From NCBI GenBank assembly GCA_003254925.1, contig QANZ01017542.1:53844-117843 (forward strand): a stretch of 64,000 nucleotides of DNA. The letters are read 5' to 3'. Below, one piece after another: positions 1 through 12,389 of this stretch. Within the stretch, counting starts at the first letter, position 1; every line of letters begins with the position of its first letter. Under the pieces are notes generated by a model, which had not been told where the DNA came from, searched no databases, and saw only the letters and a program-made list of their open reading frames with translations. Source of the DNA: Chamaecrista fasciculata. Its lineage: Eukaryota; Streptophyta; Magnoliopsida; Fabales; Fabaceae. Made by a program: the position numbers and the translations under genes.

Positions 1-1243
1 AAAAAAATAAAAAGTAGCATTGTAGGTTTGACCACGGTCAAATTAACTACCATCTATATATACATTATGATTTTCAATTCGACTGTTGTCTCTATTTTTT
101 TAAAAAGGAGTTTGATATTAAAAGAAAAAAAAGTTGGACACCTTAATTTTGAGTCATTAGATTTGACTTTTTTATAACGGGATTTGTACAATAAACTTAT
201 GACAATACTTTAAAAAGCTCCATTGACAAAGCTATTTATTTTTTCTTCTTAAAATTTACATATTTTTTAATAAATTTTATTTAATAAAAGGATTTTGTTA
301 TAAAAAAAATTCATTGCTAATAAAGTACCCCATTTTTTTGACTATTGGATTGAGATTTGTACGATAAATTTTATTACACAAATTTTAAAATAAAAAAAAA
401 ATTCAAAAGCTGAAAAAATAGGTGCTTTAACAATGATACTTTTTGTTTAAGATTTTTCCTTAATAAAACAAAAATAAAAATGGAGTAACATGATAGAGGA
501 GAAATAAAAAATAAATCCAATGCTATAGCAACACGTGATTTCCATAGCATTGCTCATAAATTTATTGCATAAATCTCACAAGATCCAATGACTAAAAATT
601 AAAGTGTCTCAATTATCTTTTTTCTAAAAAAAAAATCTCTCGAATCATCTCATATATTTTACATTCTCGTAATAATAACACTAATATAATATGATGATTG
701 ATGATTGATGACAAGTATAAGAATGGAGTACATATGTTTGAGATGTTACAGCAGTGAAAGCATTGCATGTGACAAGTATAAAAATGACAATAGGTCATTA
801 ATGTCTGATGTATGCCCTTCAATAAAAACTACTACTATATTATGGGCCTCTCTACAGCTGGATAATACTACATTTATCTACAAACAAACAAAATTAACAG
901 TCAAATTGTACATCCAATTTAAATCTTTTCATCTTTGAATCACGTGTGTGTAAACGCACCAAGTCATTCCATCTGACCACAAAAAGGACATTGTTAAATT
1001 TAGACGTAGGAAATTTCTCAAATGCGTACGGTATGAAAATTTATATAGTGGTATTTCAATTATACTAGCTAGCATGTTGACATAGTATTGACGTTTTATA
1101 TTGATACAAGATGGTAGACTAGAAATACATTAGAATATCTATAAGCCTATTTTTTGTTTAATGGAAACTTAATTTTTTCGATTTATTATAAGGGTAATAT
1201 ATAATTACAATTTTGTCCAACAAATAAGAAAGGTGATAATAAC
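1..1243. other. AT-rich stretch, no gene seen
   Basis: Low-complexity A/T-rich sequence without a convincing ORF, RNA gene or complete transposon. Short open frames on both strands have no recognisable family signature. Confidence 0.5.
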
Positions 1244-1790
1244 CAATGTTGTTTGGATTGGACGTTCTAACCGTTAACTAAACACTAAAACAAGTTTGTT
1301 TAACAAAAAGTTAAACTACCCGTTAAACTGGATTTAATTGGTCAGAACCGTTGAACTGACAGTTCAATTACCCACCAATTTTTTTAATAATATTATATTT
1401 TAACTTTTAAAAAAATTAATGAAATTAGATCTAAAGCTCGCTTAATTTATTTTATTTTATAAAAAAAATTGTTTAATTTGAATAAAATTCATTACATTTA
1501 AAAATCTATCTAGTTATATGTGTGTTATATATGTTGTTTTTATTTTATGTCTTTGTATTATTCTTGTAACGTACTATATTTCAGTTTAACAAAAAAATAG
1601 AAATGTTGAATAATTAATTTTAGATTTTTAATTGTGTGTATATAGTGTTTATATTTTATATTAATTAAAAGTATTTAATATTTATTATTTATTGCATCAT
1701 CCAGTTTGACCGATAGTTCAACCGGTTAAACTGATCAAACTTAAACTGAATACTTGTCCGAGTCGTTAAACGGTTGGACCCTGATAACAT
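1244..1790. mobile_element. Degenerate non-autonomous TIR element, probably hAT-like
   Basis: The left end (about AATGTTGTTTGGATTGGACG) and right end (GGTTGGACCCTGATAACATT) are imperfect inverted repeats. The ends are rich in AACCG/CGGTT motifs, as in the better preserved element at 29897-30378. I could not find a clean target-site duplication, so the borders are approximate. The interior is A/T-rich and non-coding. Confidence 0.45.
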
Positions 1791-3728
1791 TAACTAAAAT
1801 AATGATGTATTGGTAATGAAGGTTATGAGAGATCGAGAGCAAGTGAACTGACATAAATGAAAGTGAGATGAGATGAAGGCGAGGAGGTATAGATTGATAC
1901 TAACCTCTTTCTTTTTATTTTTCTTTTTTTAGTTTTTTGTTTTCCTTTTCATTTTATTTTTTTTTGGGAAGTGAAAATGTTTTGTGTCGAGTCTTCTCAT
2001 TTTTTTATGTCTATATTATTATTTTATATATAAAAAACCACTAAAACTAAAAATACAAAATTAAATTCTTATTTATTATTATTTTATATAAAAAAATAAC
2101 TAAAACTAAAAATACGCTTGGCATCTCAGATTTGTACATTAAAGTTGTTTTGGTTGGTTAAACATATTTTTGGTTTGATTCTCTTTTTTTTTTAAAATAA
2201 AAATCAAACCTAAATTATATTAGAGAAAAACTAAAGGATACTCAATTTTAGTGTTGCCAACAAAACACTTATACTTATACTCTATGCAAACGGAGATACT
2301 GTAAACTTCTCCATAACTTTGATGGTAGACTGAAAGTTTTTTGACATAGATACTTAAATCTGAGTCGATCTAATATTAGAACAGTCATTTCATAAAGAAA
2401 AAGTAGAACCAGAAGAAGATCGGGAGAAAACCACCACCGATTTTGGGAGACTTAAATCTATTTTATTTAAATAACAATAACTAAAGAAAATAAAATTAAG
2501 GGATCCTCCCCTGCATATAAATTTGAAGAAGAAGAAGATAAAATGGAGAGACTAACTGGTAAGAGAAAAACAAGAGAGCAGTTGGGGGCAGTTTGAGGGA
2601 CCGATAGAGACAATTTTTTTTTTTTTTATGGTTTGATTATTGAAAAGGTGTGTATAAAGTAAATTTTATGGTTAATCCTCTACTCATTGAATAATAAACT
2701 TTAACATAATTAAAGATTAGTGGTTGATTATTAGTGGATAGGTACCTAAGTACTGACGTCTAATTATAAAAAAAAAACAATTTTCTTTTTGTAAATCAAG
2801 CATAACATAACTGGTTCAAAAAAAAAAAGCATAACATAAAAATTTACTTTTTTATACGTCAAATAAAAGAAAGCATGCATACTCACTGCGCTAGATATTT
2901 AGAACTTAATTTTTATTTGGATGATATAACTGCCTTCATTCCTCAACAAAAAATTAAAAACACAAAATAAGTTGTGGGTAAATAATTTTGTTACAAATAT
3001 AAATTAAATCTGAAACCTTTTTCTTCTTTTTCTCTTTCAATAGTTTTTTTATTTCTTATAATTATCTTTCACCGGATATAATTCTATTTAATATATTATT
3101 AAATATTAAATGTAAATATGTATTATAACATAATTTAAATATAAATTCGTTACGTTGTGACTTGTGAGACAAAAATTAAATTTCTTACATTAGATTCAAT
3201 ATCATTGATCTCTTCTAGTAGTTTAGACTTTAGAAATTACAACTAAGATTGAAAATAGACAAAATATATATATATATATACAACATATATAGAAAGCTAA
3301 TTAACAAAATGAAGCAATTACATAATATTTGAGCGACAGATCCAAGTATCCAAGAAAATATATATAATGAAACATGGTTTTGGCGAGAGACAAGTACTTG
3401 GAGAAGGGAGATGAATGGATTGAGAAAGTGATTAAGATGAGAGTCGATTTATTTAAAATCTTGTACATCTTTACTATTCTACATTACTTATCATAGAAAA
3501 AAGTCAAAGAAATTAAAATTTTACAACAATTAAAGATTTAAAAAGTTTTACTTAATTAAGTTAATTTGTTTCCTTTTTTATTTCCAGCTAAATACTTAAT
3601 TTGTTTTTCCTAACATGTTCTAATTTGGCCAAAAAAATAACATGTTCTTTAATAGAGGAGAGAGAATTAAGGCACAAGGGCACATGATGAACATATGAGA
3701 GTGATGACATAGAGAGCCTTAAAATTAA

Positions 3729-4129
3729 GGTCAAAGTGCACTTTTGGTCCCATAACTTCTATTAAAATCTCAATTTGGTTACATAACTTTTTTTGTTGCA
3801 CTTTTGGTCCCATAACTTTTGCTCAAGTTACAGATTTGGTCCCGTGTTACACTTTTGGTCTCATATCTTTAGGTCATGTTGCAGAATCGGTCCCGTATCT
3901 TTTAGTCAGATTGCAGAATTGGTCTTATATCTTTGGGTCAGGTACAAAATTGGTCTCATATCTTTGGATCAAGTGGGACTAGTGGTGAAACCTTTTGCAA
4001 AGATATGGGACCACTTCTGCAACCTGTATGGGACCAAAAGTGATAGGGACCAAATTTGCAACTTTTTGCAAATATATGAGACCAAAAGTACAACAAAAAA
4101 AGTTATGGGACCAAAAATACACTTTGACC
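3729..4129. mobile_element. Mutator-like MITE with 9-bp target duplication
   Basis: A 401-bp element with terminal inverted repeats (GGTCAAAGTGCACTTTTGGT against AGGTCAAAGTGTATTTTTGG in reverse complement). It is flanked by a perfect 9-bp duplication, TAAAATTAA, at 3720-3728 and 4130-4138. The second segmental-duplication copy carries the uninterrupted site once at 20282-20290. A 9-bp duplication is the hallmark of Mutator-like elements. The 128-residue open frame inside it is only a reading of the repetitive 'tttggtccc' units and is not a gene. Confidence 0.85.
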
Positions 4130-4339
4130 TAAAATTAATTAAAAGCCCAACGATCTTGGGAATAAGATCAAGGAACTGATTGAGATATGATCAAATTTAT
4201 AAACAAGCTAGATTTAGATAATTTTTTTTATTATTATTATTATTATAATTTTTTTAATAAATATTTGACACGTGATTAAAATTTTATGATTAATCGTAGA
4301 AAAAATTAGACACACTATTTTATATTATTAATTGATGAT

Positions 4340-4675
4340 GCTACGAGATGACAAGGGTGGAACACGACGGACTTGCATAAAGAGATGACCGGGTTAGGCA
4401 CTCGTTGTCACTCTAATGCTTAAGTCAGTAATAGGTTTAAGAGAGAAATGGTAATCTAAGAGAGTTTAAGAGTAGAATATTGTGTACCTTAAAACTTAAA
4501 AGTGACTAATATTACCTTATTTATAGACTATGAAAATGATCAAGAAACGGTCAACCTTTGAGTCTAAGTAGACGATACAATTATTATAGTTGAGATACTT
4601 GAGAGATAATCTATTTAGTTAGGTAGTTAATGGATACTATATGACTTTTGTTCAAAAAAAAATATTATATGACTA
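4340..4675. other. Unclassified insertion in duplication copy 1
   Basis: About 330 bp present here but absent at the equivalent place in the second copy (near 20755). It contains a locally more G/C-rich segment (about 4345-4440). I see no terminal inverted repeat and no coding capacity, and I cannot assign it to a family. Confidence 0.4.
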
Positions 4676-4724
4676 ATTATAGATGAAAGAGGATGTAAAT
4701 TAGTCATATAGTATTTTTTTATAA

Positions 4725-4860
4725 TACCAATGTTTTAAAAACCGAACCAGTCATTAAACCGGCTAAGTCACTGGTTTAATTCAAAGTTCCAACCGAGGTC
4801 CGACGGGTGATAATTAAATAAATAACATATTATATTTTTTTTTACAATAAATACTAAATA
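4725..4860. mobile_element. Fragment of hAT-like element end
   Basis: The sequence resembles one terminus of the hAT-like family (CAATGTTTTAAAAACCGAAC followed by repeated ACCGG/CCGG motifs). The opposite end is not recognisable, so this is a truncated copy. Confidence 0.35.
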
Positions 4861-5009
4861 CTACTCCATTTGGTTCACAATATCTGCCTTAGTTTTGTAA
4901 TTGCACACAGACCAAGAAAATGATTACTTCACCTTGAACTTAGAAAAATATAAGATAAAAAGACTATATTATCCTTATTTATTCTTTTCTATTCTCAATA
5001 AAAAGCATT

Positions 5010-5551
5010 GGGTAAATTACACTTTGGTACCTTGTGGTTTGGTCATATTTCACTTTGGTACTCTGGTTTAAAAAGTGACACTTTTGTATCATGTGGTATT
5101 CTCCGTTAACACTTTGGTACCCTTTTGGAGCTATTTTGTAATTTTAACCATAACAAATTTTGCTAAAATTACATATTGACCTCCAATATTTTCAAAAAAT
5201 TACAAATAGGTCCCTGGATACATATTATTTATGGACTAAAATGAAAACTATAAAAAAAAATTGGGATCAAAGCATAATTTTTGAAAAATATAGGGCAGAA
5301 GATAGAATTACAAAACAGTCCCAAATATATGTATTTACTATCTAGGGACCTATTTGTAATTTTCTAAAAATATTAGGGGTCAATATATAATTTTTGAAAA
5401 ATTTGTTATAGTTAAAATTACAAAAATAACTCCAAAAGGATACCAAAGTGTTAATAGAGAATACCACAGGCTACCAAAGTGTCACTTTTTAAACTACATG
5501 GTACTAAAATAAATATAATCAAACCACGAGATATCAAAGTACAACTTACCC
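5010..5551. mobile_element. Mutator-like MITE of the GGGTAAATTAC family
   Basis: A 542-bp element with long inverted repeats. The left half starts GGGTAAATTACACTTTGGTA and the right half ends with the complementary ...CAAAGTACAACTTACCC. The flanking 9-mers AAAAGCATT and AAAAATTTT agree at 7 of 9 positions, consistent with an aged 9-bp duplication. Related copies lie at 21428-21781, 33538-34039 and 48074-48510. Confidence 0.7.
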
Positions 5552-6283
5552 AAAAATTTTGTAGAATTTTTTTATTATTTATTTAATTAAATTCGAGATG
5601 TCTTGTAATGTGTAGTATTGGAAGAGAGGGACACCAACTAGGCAACTACTCTATTCACATTAATTACGCCAAACATCTTTTTAATTTTTTCTATATTCTA
5701 GCATTGAAATTTGAAAATATAATACTTTTATTACACACCACTTCTCAAGGCAAGTTTTATTAAGGCTATGTGACTCCATCAGTCCATCTCTCTCACTTTG
5801 CAACTTCATTCATGTTTTTTTAAAAGTTTTTTTTTTTCAAATTTATATATAAGCTGACGATTTATTTTTTAAAAAAATGTTTTATATAATTTAATTTCTT
5901 CTTTTATTTTTTAAAATAATTAAACTATATTTTTATTGTATTATTTTCGTCTAGTAAAATTAGCAACAATCTATATTAAATGCTTACTCAACACGTTAAG
6001 CGATGTTAAACTTGCATTTCTATCAATAGTAAAAATTTAAATCCAATTTTTGTTAAAAAAAATCTAAATTCCATTAGGCGATTATGATATGAAATTAAAT
6101 TGTTATAAAAACATCTAAAATAATAATACTCAGAAATATACAATTTTACAGCCAGTAAACTTCGGTAATCACTTGGAATAAACAACCTAAAATCATATAG
6201 ACATGATTGGCTATTTGGCTTTGACAAGCAAAGAAATTGGAGGAATCCAAACCATTGGTAGCAGCATATAGATAATAATTTTT

Positions 6284-6691
6284 GGCTAAAGTGCACTTTT
6301 GATCCTATAACTTTGGTAAAGGTCTCAACTTGGTCCCATATTTTTTTTTGTTGCAGTTTTGGTCCCATAACTTTGGCAAAAGTCTCAATTTGGTCTCATA
6401 ACATTTTTTGTAGTAATTTTGGTCTCATAACTTTTGAAAACGTCTCACCGTTGGTCCTAAGCTGGTTTTCATCCATTATCTGTCGTTAAATCCACTTCAC
6501 CCATATTTTTCACGTCATCATTCAACTCAATATGTCAGATCATCTTTAACGGCAGAAGATTGATAAAAATCAGCTTGGGACCAACGGTGGGACGTTTTCA
6601 AAAGTTATGAGACCAAAATTGCAACAAAAAACATTATAAGACCAAATTGAGACCTTTGCCAAAGTTATGGGACCAAAAATGCACTTTAGCC
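6284..6691. mobile_element. Mutator-like MITE with 9-bp duplication and empty site
   Basis: A 408-bp element bounded by GGCTAAAGTGCACTTTTGAT and its inverted counterpart ...ATGCACTTTAGCC. It is flanked by a perfect 9-bp duplication ATAATTTTT at 6275-6283 and 6692-6700. The paralogous site near 21278-21292 reads through without the insertion and has a single copy of the 9-mer with one substitution. It belongs to the same terminal family as 3729-4129. Confidence 0.88.
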
Positions 6692-6819
6692 ATAATTTTT
6701 TGTTGTTGGATATTTTCTGATAAACAACAAAATGCTTTATGCCTATGATAGTAAGCAACACTATTCATTTGCTGTCTCCTTTTGTTCACTGCTTTCATTT
6801 TTTTGTTTTTTTGGTTAAA

Positions 6820-7316
6820 GGGTTATTTTGGTCCTAAATGTATATTCTAATGTTCATTTTGATTCTTTATGTTCAAAATGTTCAAATTGGTCGTAAATGT
6901 TGGGAAAATATTTCATTTAGGTCTCAAACTATTGAATATGACTTGTTTCAAGTTCAAAGGTGACGAGTTTAGAGCTACGTATTAAACAATATTGTTTTCG
7001 AAGAGTACTCTCTATTTAGTTGGGGCCGTCAGCAAACGAGGTCAAATCAATCCTAAAAGTAGACCATTCGTTTCATGGTGAAACAAGCAAAATTGATCAT
7101 ATTTCTCTTGTTTCAAATTCGAATGCGACGAATTAAGAGATTCGAGTTTCTCTTAACAAGTCCTTTGAACTTGAAATAAGAGACGAGAAAAATAAGCAAA
7201 TTCAATAGTTTGGACCAAAATGAAACATTTTACCAATATTTAGGACCAATTTGAACATTTTGAAACATAATGGACCAAAATGAACATTGAGACATATATT
7301 TAGGACCAAAATGACA
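6820..7316. mobile_element. Long-TIR MITE (approximate borders)
   Basis: The left arm (GGTTATTTTGGTCCTAAATG and onward) is mirrored by the right arm ending ...TTTAGGACCAAAATGAC. The inverted arms extend for more than 100 bp. It is absent from duplication copy 2. The target duplication is not clear, so the ends are estimated. Confidence 0.6.
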
Positions 7317-7539
7317 TACAAATAATTCATAACATCTTCGTTTAGAACAAATATAGTAATCACATTGAATGATTATTGAATTTTTATAGATAAATATGAT
7401 AGATAAAGAAGGAAAAAATATTTTTTCAGTTTCTAAATTTTGTAGGAAAATTTCAAGTTAGTCCCTAATGTTTTGTGTCAATTATACTCATCAATTACTT
7501 TTTACATTAAACTTAATGTTATCACAAATAATAACTTTG

Positions 7540-8010
7540 CCAATTGATGTGGTTGTTGCCCTTTCCAAAAAATATTGTTTCTAGCTTCCCAGATTTTATC
7601 AAGGGTAACAAAAATCCAAGCTAACTCGTTGTTCGCCAAGTTCTCATTCTTTAACCAATCAATGCAGAATTTGGCACCCATTGATTTATAGTCATTGAGG
7701 ATTTGAGTTCCAAGCCAAATTCTTTATCAAGGTCAGTACATAAAGATGTGCTCCATGGTTTCCTCAGCTGCATGACAAAAGACACAATCAATGTTCACAT
7801 TCAAATGGTGTCTCCTCAAGGTGTCTACAGTAGGAATGGCTCTGTTGATAAATTTCCATACAAACATTAAAATCCTTCTAGGAAGTTTGAACTTTCCAGA
7901 AATGGCTTCGGTTGATGTTGTGGCCTTCAATTGATGGCATGTTTCTATTCTGTAACAACAGACGATATCCTTTAGCTGGAGTACATTTACCATTTTGAGC
8001 ACCCTTCCAA
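7540..8010 (-). pseudogene. LINE (non-LTR retrotransposon) 3' fragment, zf-RVT region
   Basis: The minus strand encodes a zinc-binding reverse-transcriptase C-terminal module. It shows the family's signature order: a 'GKFKLPRRILMFVWKFINRA' segment (family consensus W...PKV..F.W....), then 'IPTVDTLRRHHL', then a C-x2-C...H-type segment (DCVFCHAAEETMEHIF). Downstream on the same strand (lower coordinates) the expected linker toward an RNase H domain can be followed with interruptions. No upstream endonuclease or polymerase core is present, so this is a 5'-truncated dead copy. Confidence 0.75.
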
Positions 8011-8967
8011 ACCAGCATATCTCGAAGTAATTAGCTTAAAAGTATTCTATATGGCAAGAAAACAAAATATATCTTGAAGAGAATAACCAAAGAAAACAAA
8101 CCTCAAGCTGATTATTTCAAGATATATTCTATATCAAAAGTATTCTCACACCCCAAGAAAATAAGGTCAAGTGTTTGAGTTCCTCTTGCATTGCCATGAT
8201 CTAGGAGTTATCCTCTAAAGTGTCTTCAACACTTTTAGACTTGATCTGAGACATGAAAGGCATAATGAATTATTTTTTCAGATTTTGGAATATTATGTAA
8301 TTTATCCTTTTTGCCCATATTTTCAAAAATTACGTTTGGACCCTAGAAGTTTATTGCTCAAGGTCTTTACACTTCCAATTAAGAGGACGTGCTATGATAT
8401 CAATTGTTAGTAAAAAAGATAATGAAAATAATCCAAGAGGGGTGAATTGGGAAAAAAAATTTTCCATCTTCTCTCGTATTCTTCCTCTCCTCTCTATATC
8501 GTCTACCCTTCATCTATATTCTATAATAAATTGTGGAGAGTTTTAGCATGTTGAAGCAAAATCAACCCTATTTCCGCTCCCTCTTCTCCCTTTCTTCTTC
8601 TCGACTTCTCTATTTTTTTTTTCTTCAGTTTGTTCTCACTATACTTTATTTGGTAATAAAATTTGATAATTGGCTAACTTATATATTATATTAGAATATT
8701 TCTTTTGTAAACTGCAGAAGGAACCTCGGTTGGTTTTCACGTACTCAAAATAAGTTGATTTTATTTTTTTTTGTTAATTTAATAATAAACATGATTGCTT
8801 GAAAAAAAAATATTTTTTTTAATCTTTAGAGTTGATTTCTTTTCCTCGATCTACATTTGCATTTGAAAAGAGTGTAAGAGAAAAAATAAAAACAATCAAT
8901 ATTTCATGCATGGGGAAAAAAGAAGACAACAATGAAATCCCCCTCATGGGGCTGCAAAATATGGTAA

Positions 8968-9525
8968 GGCAAAAGATCCTTTCGTGCCCCTAACGTTTGT
9001 GGTGATTTTTAGTTATGTCTCTAACGTTTTATTTGTGTCAGTTGTGCCCTCAATGTGAAACGTTAGTTTCAATTATGCCCCCAATTTTACTTGTGTGTCA
9101 ATTTTTTGTTCTGAATTGAATATGTGACAAGATGACTGGATAAATAAAACATCCCTGATTTTTTTTTATCCACCATGGCATTTCCTACGTGGATTTACAT
9201 TCTCTAAACCAAAAAATTACTACCCTAAATTTTTTTTGACATTTTCATCTTCATCTTCGCAAGCCTTATACCACTTAAGAAATGCCATAGTGGATAAAAA
9301 ATAAATCAGGGATGTTTTATTTATTCAGTCATCTTGCTATATATTCAATTCAGAACAAAAAATTAACACATAAGTATAAAAAAATTGACACATCAACATT
9401 GAGTCAAAATTGGGGGCATAATTGAAACTAACGTTTCACATTGGGGCACAATTGACACAAATGAAACGTTAGGGACATAACTGAAAATCACCGTAAATGT
9501 TAAAGGCACGAAAAGCTGTTTTGCC
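8968..9525. mobile_element. Long-TIR MITE, GGCAAAA family
   Basis: The two halves are inverted copies: the left end GGCAAAAGATCCTTTCGTGC pairs with the right end ...CACGAAAAGCTGTTTTGCC, and pairing continues through the 'aaataaaacatccctgattt' segment near the centre. The spacer is about 9200-9260. The 9-mers next to the ends do not match, so the target duplication is lost or the borders are a few bases off. It is the same terminal family as 43866-44236. Confidence 0.65.
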
Positions 9526-10149
9526 AATAAATAATGGTACCCAAATCTTCTCACAAATGGCGAATGTGCGTGAATTTTATGGACATGAACAAGGCCACTT
9601 CAAAGGATCCATATTCTTGTCAATTATCAATATTTGGTAGATGATACATTCCAACATACTCTCTTGAACTTTCTTGATGCCTTTCTCAAGGTATAACCAA
9701 ATTCAAATTCAAATGAACACAGACAATAAAAAAAAAAAAAAATCTTTCATCACAAATTTTAGAGTTTTATTGTTATTTAGCAAAATTATCCTTTTGATTT
9801 TCAAACTTTACATAAAATACCAATTTCATTCTCATTCTTTTTTCGCGATTAATTTTATTTTCAATATTTTAGCTAAATATTAAAGATAAATTCTACATAA
9901 CTGATATATAATATAAAATTAATAGTAAAAGTCTTATCAAACAAAAAATTAATAGTAAAAGAAACTCAAATCCTAACTCAGTGTAAAAAAAATGAAATCT
10001 GTCGTTAATTTATTTAAAAAAATTAATCTAAAGATAAAATTAATCAAAATATGAAATATTATAAATAAAATTAATCGCAAAAAAATGGGAAGGAAATTAA
10101 ACTTATGTTAAATTTGGGACCAAAATGAGGCTTTTGCCTTGTTCTTTCG

Positions 10150-11960
10150 TTGGCATTTCTTCTCTACATTACATTTTCACCGATCCATACATCCAGCGCA
10201 TCGCCATGATCTGTCTCTGTAACTCCTTCTGTTGCCTTCTCTGAATTGAGCGTCGTCGACGGCACCGGCTGAGTCAGCCACCGTTCGGTTCCCATTCCCA
10301 GGTTACCTCCTGCTCGCATGTTTTTTCTCTTCATTTTTTGGATCCTCTTGTTTTATTTGTGTGATGTGTCCTTCTTGTATATCTATGATTCGCAGCTCTT
10401 AATCGCTATATACTGGAATTTCAATGAAACGTTTTAGCTTTTTGGTTTTGCAATTTCATCGGTATTCTTCTATTCAGAATGTTTCAATCTGCCTAGGCCC
10501 GCGAATTGTTTCGATAGGTTTGAACTTCAAACTCTAGAATTGAAATCGCTCTGTTCTGAACGAAAATTAAATTGTTGTTTCCCAAAATAGACGAGAAGGA
10601 AGAATCGTTAAGCTGCTGGTAGTTTCCAAAATTGAAATCGCATTGGAAAGATAGTATTCGAGTTTTTAGCAGGTTCGTCCTTTTTGTATTGTCGTGTGAC
10701 ATTTTGACGGTGGTATGATTGATGAATTAAGTTAAACCTACCTATTTTAATGAATTATTCAGTTAATGTGGAGAAATTGGAGTGACAGGTCGTCATCAGC
10801 TTTCCTTAGCAGAAGCCTTTGATGATGTATCTTAGTCATTGGATGTTCTCTACTTCTTATACCCGTTTCATTTCATTTGATAGAGCAAGAGCAAGTAACT
10901 TGCCATTTGAAGATATTATTAAGAAGCTGAATTTGATTTCTTTGCAATGCAGGGAAATGGGTTTGTGGACATTACTTGAGGGGTTCCTGCTTCTGGCAAA
11001 TGCTCTGGCAATACTGAATGAGGACCGGTTTCTTGCACCTAGAGGATGGAGCTTTTCAGATGGCAGGACAAAATCATTCAAAGGCCAGCTTATAGGCCTC
11101 ATTTATGCAACTCAATACCTGAGAGTCCCTCTCGTACTTCTGAACTCCATCTTTATTACTGTAAAGGTGGTTTCTGGATGATGCCTAGAAAGGTGAGATG
11201 TCTATACTTATGCCTGTTGTAAACTCTTCAGTGATTTGTGATTGAGTTTGATTATTTAATGATTGGTGAATATTAACTATCAAGTGAATCAGATCATATA
11301 TCTGTTGACATGTTAGTACAACCAGCTTTTCATATCTTTTAGCAATAAAACATAATACACGAAAAGGAATTGTTTGTTGACTATATAAGCTTTATGTTTG
11401 AGGCTTTCTGGCACATTTTTCTTGTACCATATACCATATAATTACTATCATACACTTGTACATTATATGGGTTGAATTTTACTTGACAATTGTATTGAGA
11501 AATGAGAAGTATACTTGACCTTTTAGTTTGTCCCCTTATATGATTGTCAACATCAACAAGAAATTATTGCTCTAATGTAGTAGTCTCAGGTTACAGAATA
11601 ACCAACATCATCCATTCTTGAGTGTTCAAATTTAGCTGGTAGGTCTAGTTTAAAGGCAATAACTTAGAGTAGTCACCAAAATCTAGCCATAAACCATTGT
11701 TCCCCAGCTTCCTTTCTTTTATGAAGTTGTAAGGTTATGGATTTTCGTTCCCCGGCTTCTGGTGTAATGAAAATTACATTTTTTTTTGCTTTACTCTCTG
11801 TTCTTAATGGTTGCAGGTTCACGAATTTTCATAAGATGATTTGAGGAAGATTGTCTTTGGTAGGAAACGACAAAGTCTGTTTGTAGAAATTAGTATAAAA
11901 AGTATTTATTGTCTTGATTGATTCTTTTATTCATCAAAACTATGCTGTTTACCAGTGAGT
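10150..11960 (+). other. Transcription unit of the Yos1/IER3IP1-like gene (UTR exons and introns)
   Basis: Inferred gene extent. A G/C-richer leader (about 10190-10301) ends at a GT donor (CCCAG|GTTACC at 10301/10302). A pyrimidine-rich acceptor (TTTGCAATGCAG) at 10951-10952 lies four bases before the start codon. After the stop codon a further donor (GAAAG|GTGAGA near 11193) and acceptor (GGTTGCAG at about 11817) suggest an intron in the 3' untranslated region. Transcript ends are not visible. Confidence 0.55.
10957..11181 (+). CDS. Yos1-like / immediate early response 3-interacting protein 1 homologue
   Basis: A 74-aa protein encoded by one exon. The family (yeast Yos1, animal IER3IP1) is a small two-span membrane protein of ER/Golgi membranes needed for vesicle transport between ER and Golgi. 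Visible hallmarks are the N-terminal membrane segment (residues about 3-22, MGLWTLLEGFLLLANALAIL), the conserved 'NEDRFLAPRGW' motif, the 'GQLIGLIYATQYLRVPL' segment and a second hydrophobic stretch to the C-terminus ending KVVSG. The ATG chosen begins at the conserved MGLW and follows the splice acceptor by four bases. The in-frame ATGs upstream (from 10819) lie in the leader intron and are not used. The protein is complete and ends within the usual length of the family. Confidence 0.93.
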   Translation: MGLWTLLEGFLLLANALAILNEDRFLAPRGWSFSDGRTKSFKGQLIGLIYATQYLRVPLVLLNSIFITVKVVSG

Positions 11961-12389
11961 CAGTGACATTAATTGACAGAAGTTCAGGACCATTGTATTT
12001 TTTTGTTCATGGGGGTTGTATTCGATTTTTCAACCATTGATATTAATTTATTCTATCTAATTTTTTATGCAAATAATTTAGTTCGATAGCTTGGATGACT
12101 TATAAGAAAGTATGTATAAAGTAAATTCATGATAGCGCCACAACTTCTGATTTGGCTTATGATTTTCTACTTGGGAAAGACAAAATCTTTGGAATTGCTA
12201 CCATAATCTCCCTAATTTTGGGTAACTGCAACTTGTTCATTATAAAAATACCTACCTTACAGCCTTCTACTAGGACATGCTACGTTACTTCCCTTATTTT
12301 ATTCTCTATTACAAAAGGGCTATTCAATCATAAAACCCAAATGGTAGGCATCACAATTGTAAATTGCTGAAAGATTAAGAAGAATTTAA
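11961..12389. other. Intergenic spacer between tail-to-tail genes
   Basis: AT-rich sequence between the 3' end of the Yos1-like gene (+) and the stop codon of the transporter gene (-). It presumably holds the 3' untranslated regions and polyadenylation signals of both. No other feature is seen. Confidence 0.5.

Larger units (their letters stand above)
2114..7459 (+). repeat. Segmental duplication, copy 1
   Basis: This interval aligns in direct orientation with 18484-22251. Shared anchors include the 'catctcagatttgtacatta' segment at the start, the block near 2870-3000, the block 3540-3730, 5980-6260 and 7320-7459. Copy 1 carries insertions absent from copy 2, notably 3729-4129, 6284-6691 and a compound insertion at about 4720-5790. 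It lacks others found in copy 2, namely 18506-19217, 19810-19979 and 20389-20662. No gene is evident in either copy. Confidence 0.8.

Noticed and set aside
3793-4179. 128-aa open frame
   Set aside because: It is a reading of inverted 'ttggtccc' units inside the MITE 3729-4129, with no family signature.
10819-10956. In-frame N-terminal extension of the Yos1-like protein
   Set aside because: It runs through the leader intron and a good splice acceptor; the conserved protein begins at MGLW.
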